A stretch of DNA of 56,634 nucleotides from UPXZ01 sp964634605 (GTDB taxonomy: Bacteria > Bacteroidota > Bacteroidia > Bacteroidales > Paludibacteraceae), in the NCBI GenBank assembly GCA_964634605.1, contig CAZWLJ010000016.1:1-56634 (forward strand), given 5' to 3'. Position numbers and translations under genes: made by a program. The number at the start of each line of letters is the position of its first letter. Within the stretch, counting starts at the first letter, position 1. The notes under the pieces are model-generated. The model did no database searches. It saw only the letters and a program-made list of their open reading frames with translations, and was not told the origin of the DNA. Shown piece after piece: positions 51,768-56,634 of this stretch.

Positions 51768-54152
51768 TTATTCATTTAAACTAATGACTGTTTTTGAAGA
51801 TTTCAGTCCTTGCACCTGAACAGTGAGTGTCACTTTTCCTTTTTCCCTTCCGGAACGAAGAATTACCATTGCAAATCCGTTGTGAAGTTTCACTTTGTTT
51901 CCGGTGAACAGTTCGCCGGTGTAATTGTCACCATTATCCACAGCTCTGATTACAGCGTTTTCTGTCACGCTGAATGTCACTTCACCTTCAGCATCAGGCA
52001 CTTTTCTTCCTTTGTTGTCAACAGCATATACTTTTACATATTGCAGATCCATGCCATCGGCTTTCCAGTGTTCATTTTCTGCTTCCAACCGGAGTGCGGT
52101 TGCTTTTCCGGAAGTTTCGAGGGTGTGACGGGCTACTTCTTTTCCACCCGTGCGGGCAACAGCTGTTATGTTTCCACCTTTTCCAAATGGAATTTGCTGC
52201 CAGTATATCATGTTCCTTCCCGTGATATCCTGTTTTAGGTTTTTCTGAATACCGGCTGATTTTCCATTGACAAACAATTCCACCTCATCGGCATTGGTGT
52301 AGGTGAAGAGGTTATTTAACGAACCGGGCTTTCTGTTCCAGTGGGATGAAACCGGCATACGACCGACAATCACGTCGTTCCATTCCATTTTTTCATCTTC
52401 CTTATCCACCACCCCGATGTGTACAAGCGGTTCCTGAACGAAAGCGCTCTTGATGAGATAAGCCTGTGGATAAGGTTCAAGAGAATGATTGAAGAAGGAA
52501 TAGTTCCACCCTTTTTTAGGCCAGCCGTTGGATTCGCCCCAGTATTCCACAGCTCCCCAGTAAGCCAATCCCACCATTTTGTCGATATCCATACCGAAAA
52601 AAGGAGCTGTCAGCTCGGATGAAGTGGCTTCACTCTGATAGACGATGAGATCCGGTGCATACTCCAGGTATTTCTGATACGCGTTGTACTGATAATTAAA
52701 ACTTGCCACTTCGGTAACAAGCGACAATTCGGGAGGGGTGAAATTATTATTGAAGTCCTTATCCTGTTTTTTCAGGGCATTAGCACGCGAGGGAAACATT
52801 GCTACGGTGGTTTTCCGGGTGTTGTCGTATCTTTTAACCAGTATATCGAGTATCCGGTAAGTAGTTACACCCCAGTCATTTGTCGGAAATCCTGCCAGAT
52901 CGTCGCGCATTTGCAATTCATTTCCCAGGCTCCATAAAATCACCGAAGGGTGATTCCGGTCGCGTTTGATCCATTCGGTTATGTTTTTCTGCCAAAGCTG
53001 AGAAAATGGTTTACGGGCAGGCCAGTAATCTTTTTCGCTCCATTTGTCGTACAGTTCATCCACGATAAGAATCCCGTATTTATCGGCCAGTTTCAGAAAC
53101 GATTCCGAGTAAGGATTGTGTGAAGTACGCACGTGGTTGTATCCGAATGCTTTCAGTTGCCTGAAAAGCCGCTCGATGGCAAAATCGTGAACGGATGCAC
53201 CCAACGCACCCAAATCGTGATGATTGGAAATTCCTTTCAAAAAAACCTTTTCCCCGTTGAGCAAAAATCCTTTCTCTTTGGTGAATTCAATGGTTCGGAT
53301 TCCGAAAGTTTCGCTTACCTGATCAATCTGTTTTCCGTTCTGAATCAATGAAACTTCCGCGGTATAAAGCGCTGGAGATTCGCACGACCAGAGCTGCGGT
53401 GAAGCCACAGACAAAACAGGCAGCGGGCTTTCCACTATCGGTGAACGTATTCCCTTCGGCGCTGTGGTTTTGGTTTGAGCCACCAGTGTGCCATCGGGCG
53501 AAAAGATTTTTGCGCTGATTTCTATGTCAGACCGGTTACCGGTAAAACCTTCCAGTTCAACCTGTATCTGAACTTTTGCCTCGTGTCTGGATATTTCAGG
53601 GGTAGTGATATATACTCCATGACGAGCTACAGACACTGAATCTTTGATTAATAAATTTACATCCCGAAACAGTCCTCCGCCGGTGTACCAGCGTGAATTT
53701 CCCTTCGCGGAGGCATACACCGCCACAATGTTCGGAACATCATACCTGAGAAGACCGGTTATGTCAGCTTCAGCTCCGAGATAGCCGTAATCAATCTCTG
53801 TTACTTTCTGGCCGTTGAACCAGACTTCGCCCCACAGCATAATTCCTTCAAAATCAAGCAACACACGCTTTCCCTTCCAACTGCCGTCAGCATCGAAAGT
53901 TTTTCGGTACCAGCCCGTACCGCTTGTTTTGAAGCCCCTCGCTCCACCGGCTGATTGTTCCCACGGTTGTTCAATCTGAAAATCGTGGGGCAGATCCAGT
54001 TTTCGCCATCTGCTATCGTCAAAGTCGGTTCTAAAGGCGTTCTCAATTTCTCCGGCCTGAAATTTCCAGTCAAAATTGAAGAGGATTTTTTCACGACTGA
54101 ACACTGAAGTGCAAAGGAGTAAAAGAACCAGAATTATTGCTTGCTTTTTCAT
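51768..54152 (-). CDS. GH2 glycosidase, probable beta-galactosidase
   Basis: Exported GH2, 794 aa, signal peptide 1-19 (SVFS). 'LPHDFQIEQPW' and 'GTGWYRKTF' in the sugar-binding domain, 'RWYTGGGLFRDV' at 154-165, 'LKGISNHHDLGALGASV' (305-321), 'VRTSHNPYSESFL' (341-353), acid/base Glu412 in 'ILWSLGNEL', nucleophile Glu508 in 'LIVYQSEATSS'. C-terminal DUF4982-like ('VELFVNGKSAGIQKN') and Ig-like ('VYAVDNKGRKVPDAEGEVTF') domains. The Ser before the nucleophile ('QSEA') differs from 'GTEN' in the 770-aa GH2, so the two probably act on different linkages or sugars. It lies 30 bp after the sulfatase and is co-transcribed. Confidence 0.92.
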   Translation of the reverse strand: MKKQAIILVLLLLCTSVFSREKILFNFDWKFQAGEIENAFRTDFDDSRWRKLDLPHDFQIEQPWEQSAGGARGFKTSGTGWYRKTFDADGSWKGKRVLLDFEGIMLWGEVWFNGQKVTEIDYGYLGAEADITGLLRYDVPNIVAVYASAKGNSRWYTGGGLFRDVNLLIKDSVSVARHGVYITTPEISRHEAKVQIQVELEGFTGNRSDIEISAKIFSPDGTLVAQTKTTAPKGIRSPIVESPLPVLSVASPQLWSCESPALYTAEVSLIQNGKQIDQVSETFGIRTIEFTKEKGFLLNGEKVFLKGISNHHDLGALGASVHDFAIERLFRQLKAFGYNHVRTSHNPYSESFLKLADKYGILIVDELYDKWSEKDYWPARKPFSQLWQKNITEWIKRDRNHPSVILWSLGNELQMRDDLAGFPTNDWGVTTYRILDILVKRYDNTRKTTVAMFPSRANALKKQDKDFNNNFTPPELSLVTEVASFNYQYNAYQKYLEYAPDLIVYQSEATSSELTAPFFGMDIDKMVGLAYWGAVEYWGESNGWPKKGWNYSFFNHSLEPYPQAYLIKSAFVQEPLVHIGVVDKEDEKMEWNDVIVGRMPVSSHWNRKPGSLNNLFTYTNADEVELFVNGKSAGIQKNLKQDITGRNMIYWQQIPFGKGGNITAVARTGGKEVARHTLETSGKATALRLEAENEHWKADGMDLQYVKVYAVDNKGRKVPDAEGEVTFSVTENAVIRAVDNGDNYTGELFTGNKVKLHNGFAMVILRSGREKGKVTLTVQVQGLKSSKTVISLNE

Positions 54153-54182
54153 CGGTTACTGTTTTTCTTAGATAAAAACGAA

Positions 54183-55547
54183 TCACTCGTAATAGGGAGA
54201 TGGCACCCTTGATTTTTCGATTTCAGCTTTTAATTCATTCAATACAGCGGGATATTCATCTGCCAGATTTTTTGTTTCGTTCGGGTCTTTTGAAATATCA
54301 TAAAGTTCTAATTCTGCTCCTTTTTTCACCGATACAGCTTTCCATTTTCCTTTTCTTACGGCCACCTGCGTTCCGGGAAATTCCCAGTACAAAGTCCGGT
54401 TGTCAGTAATCTGTTTTTTTCCTTCCAGCAACGGTTTTATGCTCACCCCATCTGTATTCCGGGGTAGTTTTGCATTTGCGAAATCGGCTAAAGTCGGCAT
54501 CACATCAGGAAAATAAATCAGATTTTTCAAAACTTTTCCCCCTTTTATTTTCTTTGGATAATTGACGATAAACGGTTCTTTAATTCCCCCTTCATAAAGT
54601 TGCGCTTTGTGTCCTTTTAGTCCGGCATTGCAATTCAGTTCAGGAATTGGCGCCATTGTAGCTGCCCCGTTATCGGAAGTAAAGATGATGAGCGTATTTT
54701 TCCGCAAGTTATTTTTATCCAGATAATCAATCAATCGTCCGATAGCCTGATCGGTATGAGTGATAAGAGCAGCATAGAGTTTGGCCGAATCCGACAGATT
54801 CATTGATTTATAGGGTTCTGTGTCGTTAATCACATATGGTTCGTGCGGCACATCGAATGCCAGATACAGGAAAAACGGATTTTTCTTGTTTCTTTCAATA
54901 AATTCAATCGATTCGCGTACGGACAAATCGCTGTCGTGAATTCCGCGGGCTTCATTCTTATTTTCGGAGATTTCTTTAAGTTCTCTGTTGTAATATCTCA
55001 GAGCCGGATAATAATAGGGAAGATTTGATTCATTCTTGCTTACGAGCCAGCCATAAAACTCGTCAAAGCCTCTGTCGAGGGGACCAGCGTCGGGATTAAA
55101 TCCGTCCAGATGCCACTTGTTTACAAGACAGGTTCTGTAGCCTGCCGCACTCAGAATAGTTGCAATGGTGGTATCTTCTGCCAGTATATTAGCGCGCCGG
55201 ATTGTATTTCCGTTTTTCAAACCGGTTATGCCTCCTTTTTTCGCAAAGTTATCCCTGATTGTGGTGTGTCCTGTATGTTTCCCTGTCAATAAGGAGCAAC
55301 GCGAAGGGGAACTTACAGCCGAACCTGCATAAGCATTGATAAAACGGACACCTTCATTGGCCAGTTTATCAATATTCGGAGTTTTGACAATTTGATTTCC
55401 GTAACACGCCAAATCACCGTAACCCATATCGTCGGCAAGAATAAAAATGATATTGGGTTGTGCATCCTTCTGTTTCTGACCGGTAGCCGGAAATGCGAAG
55501 GTTGTCAGTCCAACGAATGCAGGAAATAACGCCTGAAACGATTTCAT
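54183..55547 (-). CDS. Arylsulfatase-type sulfatase, serine-type formylglycine motif
   Basis: Exported sulfate-ester hydrolase, 454 aa from the ATG at 55547. I prefer this start because MKSFQALFPAFVGLTTFAFPATG is a good signal peptide; an ATG eight codons upstream is possible. Metal site 'IFILADDMGYGD' with Asp39 and Asp40; the activation motif is 'SSPSRCSLLTG' with Ser79 in the position converted to formylglycine. 'WHLDGFNPDAGPLDRGFDEF', 'PHEPYV' and 'LIIFTSDNGA' are further family marks. Serine-type enzymes depend on an anaerobic radical-SAM maturase (anSME), which is not in this window. A sulfatase is unexpected in a plain RG-I locus. It sits between GH105 (64 bp upstream) and GH2. Confidence 0.93.
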   Translation of the reverse strand: MKSFQALFPAFVGLTTFAFPATGQKQKDAQPNIIFILADDMGYGDLACYGNQIVKTPNIDKLANEGVRFINAYAGSAVSSPSRCSLLTGKHTGHTTIRDNFAKKGGITGLKNGNTIRRANILAEDTTIATILSAAGYRTCLVNKWHLDGFNPDAGPLDRGFDEFYGWLVSKNESNLPYYYPALRYYNRELKEISENKNEARGIHDSDLSVRESIEFIERNKKNPFFLYLAFDVPHEPYVINDTEPYKSMNLSDSAKLYAALITHTDQAIGRLIDYLDKNNLRKNTLIIFTSDNGAATMAPIPELNCNAGLKGHKAQLYEGGIKEPFIVNYPKKIKGGKVLKNLIYFPDVMPTLADFANAKLPRNTDGVSIKPLLEGKKQITDNRTLYWEFPGTQVAVRKGKWKAVSVKKGAELELYDISKDPNETKNLADEYPAVLNELKAEIEKSRVPSPYYE

Positions 55548-55611
55548 GGTATTAATTTTAAAATTGGTCAAAAATTCACTCTGAAAAAAGACTTCCCGGT
55601 CAGGCAGATAA

Positions 55612-56634
55612 TTAATTCCTTTTGCTGAGTTTCATTATTTCCACAGCCGTATCGATAATCAGACCCAGACCATGTTTTTCGTTATCTCCCACCGGACGAT
55701 TGAAATAGAATGGAGCATCGTAACCAATTCCGGTTCCCACACACACATTTGTAAAACGTCCATCGGGCGTAATTTCCTGATTTTTAAGAATATTCCAGCC
55801 TGCTCTCGCGATACTTGCATATCCGGGATCAATCCACTTGTTATTCACAGCTTTTGCCACACCATAAACAAACATGGCAGTTACAGATGACTCGTCGTAC
55901 GAATCGCTTTTATCCAGCAACTGATTCCACATACCGTTTGCATTCTGGTAATATGCAAAGCCTACGATTTGCTTTTCCAGGATGGAAATTAATCTGGCAC
56001 GTTTTGGATGATTGGCGGGCATTGCTTCTATCAGATTGGCAAGCGAAACCGTAATCCAGCCGTTGGCACGTCCCCAGAATGCTACTCCGTTTCGTTTCAA
56101 GTCGGTATAATAACAGTGATAGTAAAGCCGTTTTTCGGGACACCACAAGTATTTGTCAATGTTTATCAGTTGTTTTGCTGCTTCATCGAAATATTTATTT
56201 TCACCCGAAAGTTTTCCCATTTCGGTCAGAAAAGAAGTAGCCATATAGGCATCGTCCGCCCAAACGGTCATTTTCCTTGGAAAAGTTCTGCACAAAGTAC
56301 CGTCTTTCAGACGGGTTTGTTCTTTCATGATGTGGTTAGCAGCGTTTTGGATATAATCAAAATATTCTTTTTTATTTTCCAGTTGATAAACCCCTACTAC
56401 AGCAGCTCCCATTGCACCGCAATCGTCCAGTTCCTTCATATTCCAAAGCTGTCCGAAAGGCCATAGCCAGTGTTTCCGGTCATTGCGGAAAGTGTTTTTG
56501 AAATACTCATAGTTATTGAAACCGAAAGCGACATGGTTTTTGGCATAACTGATATACTTTGGTTCATTCAGGTATTTCCCGAGCGATATCATTGCCATAT
56601 CGAGCACACCATTCGAATAATGCCATTCGGTGAG
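55612..56634 (-). CDS. GH105 unsaturated rhamnogalacturonyl hydrolase (partial, N-terminus outside window)
   Basis: Removes the unsaturated uronic acid left at the non-reducing end after PL9 or PL11 cleavage. The frame is open to the window edge: I read 'LTEWHYSNGVLDMAM' upstream of the first possible GTG at 56607, and 'W.YSNG' is itself a family motif, so the true start lies outside. 340 residues are visible. (alpha/alpha)6-barrel signatures: 'ELDDCGAMGAAV', 'VWADDAYMATSFLTEMG' with the conserved catalytic Asp, 'HCYYTD', 'AFWGRANGWITVSLANLIE' and 'DESSVTAMFVYGVAKA'. GH88 is related, but 'WGRANGW' next to two PL11 enzymes favours GH105. The sulfatase gene follows after 64 bp. Confidence 0.94.
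   Translation of the reverse strand, partial: LTEWHYSNGVLDMAMISLGKYLNEPKYISYAKNHVAFGFNNYEYFKNTFRNDRKHWLWPFGQLWNMKELDDCGAMGAAVVGVYQLENKKEYFDYIQNAANHIMKEQTRLKDGTLCRTFPRKMTVWADDAYMATSFLTEMGKLSGENKYFDEAAKQLINIDKYLWCPEKRLYYHCYYTDLKRNGVAFWGRANGWITVSLANLIEAMPANHPKRARLISILEKQIVGFAYYQNANGMWNQLLDKSDSYDESSVTAMFVYGVAKAVNNKWIDPGYASIARAGWNILKNQEITPDGRFTNVCVGTGIGYDAPFYFNRPVGDNEKHGLGLIIDTAVEIMKLSKRN

Noticed and set aside
54183..56634. Ulvan utilisation locus as an alternative reading
   Set aside because: Sulfatase, GH105, GH78 and GH2 would fit, but two PL11, PL9 and two GH28 are RG-I/pectin enzymes and no ulvan lyase family was seen. A sulfated pectin remains open.
1..56634. Mobile elements, CRISPR arrays, tRNA or rRNA genes
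   Set aside because: No transposase, integrase, repeat-spacer array, tRNA cloverleaf or rRNA sequence was recognised on either strand.

Overview
The window is one long, almost gap-free polysaccharide utilisation locus (PUL) from a member of the Bacteroidota. All 26 genes I can support lie on the minus strand, so transcription runs from high to low coordinates. Evidence for the phylum: two SusC/SusD pairs, lipoproteins with acidic residues after the lipid-bearing Cys, Bacteroidota-type -7 boxes (TAnnTTTG) and weak Shine-Dalgarno sequences. Two lyases end in type A sorting domains of the type IX secretion system (T9SS). That makes a T9SS-bearing lineage (many Bacteroidales outside Bacteroides, or their relatives) more likely than Bacteroides itself. 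Genus and species cannot be read from the window.

Layout, in order of transcription. (1) 56634-46324: GH105 (cut by the window edge), serine-type sulfatase, two GH2, GH78-like rhamnosidase. (2) 46026-33889: GH115, GH2, PL9 lyase with T9SS tail, a six-hairpin protein of unknown family, and a 1118-aa DUF4450-like protein. (3) 33607-29784: PL11 rhamnogalacturonan lyase with T9SS tail, GH28. (4) 29614-16245: GH2, SASA-type acetylesterase, SGNH esterase fused to PL11, GH35, GH28, GH27, CE4-like deacetylase. (5) 15905-1: fasciclin lipoprotein, SusC, SusD, two fasciclin lipoproteins, SusC, SusD (cut by the window edge).

Function. PL9, two PL11, two GH28, GH105 and GH78 point to the backbone of rhamnogalacturonan I (RG-I). 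Four GH2, GH35, GH27 and GH115 point to galactose-, arabinose- and glucuronate-bearing side chains of pectic arabinogalactan or arabinogalactan protein. Esterases would strip acetyl groups, and a sulfatase hints at a sulfated or unusual pectin. The likely flow is: T9SS-delivered PL9 and PL11 cut the chain outside; SusD and fasciclin lipoproteins capture fragments; SusC imports them; and exo-enzymes with ordinary signal peptides finish the work in the periplasm. No regulator gene is visible.

Regulation. Units 2, 4 and 5 each start with a TAnnTTTG-type -7 box. Each also carries the same 25-bp site, two RTCA half-sites 21 bp apart, placed 31-32 bp upstream of that box. This looks like the operator of one AraC-type activator (probably a hybrid two-component system) encoded outside the window. 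A separate ~150-bp intergenic element with a conserved stem occurs twice, before the GH27 gene and before the second fasciclin gene. I saw no tRNA, rRNA, CRISPR array, insertion sequence or prophage gene.
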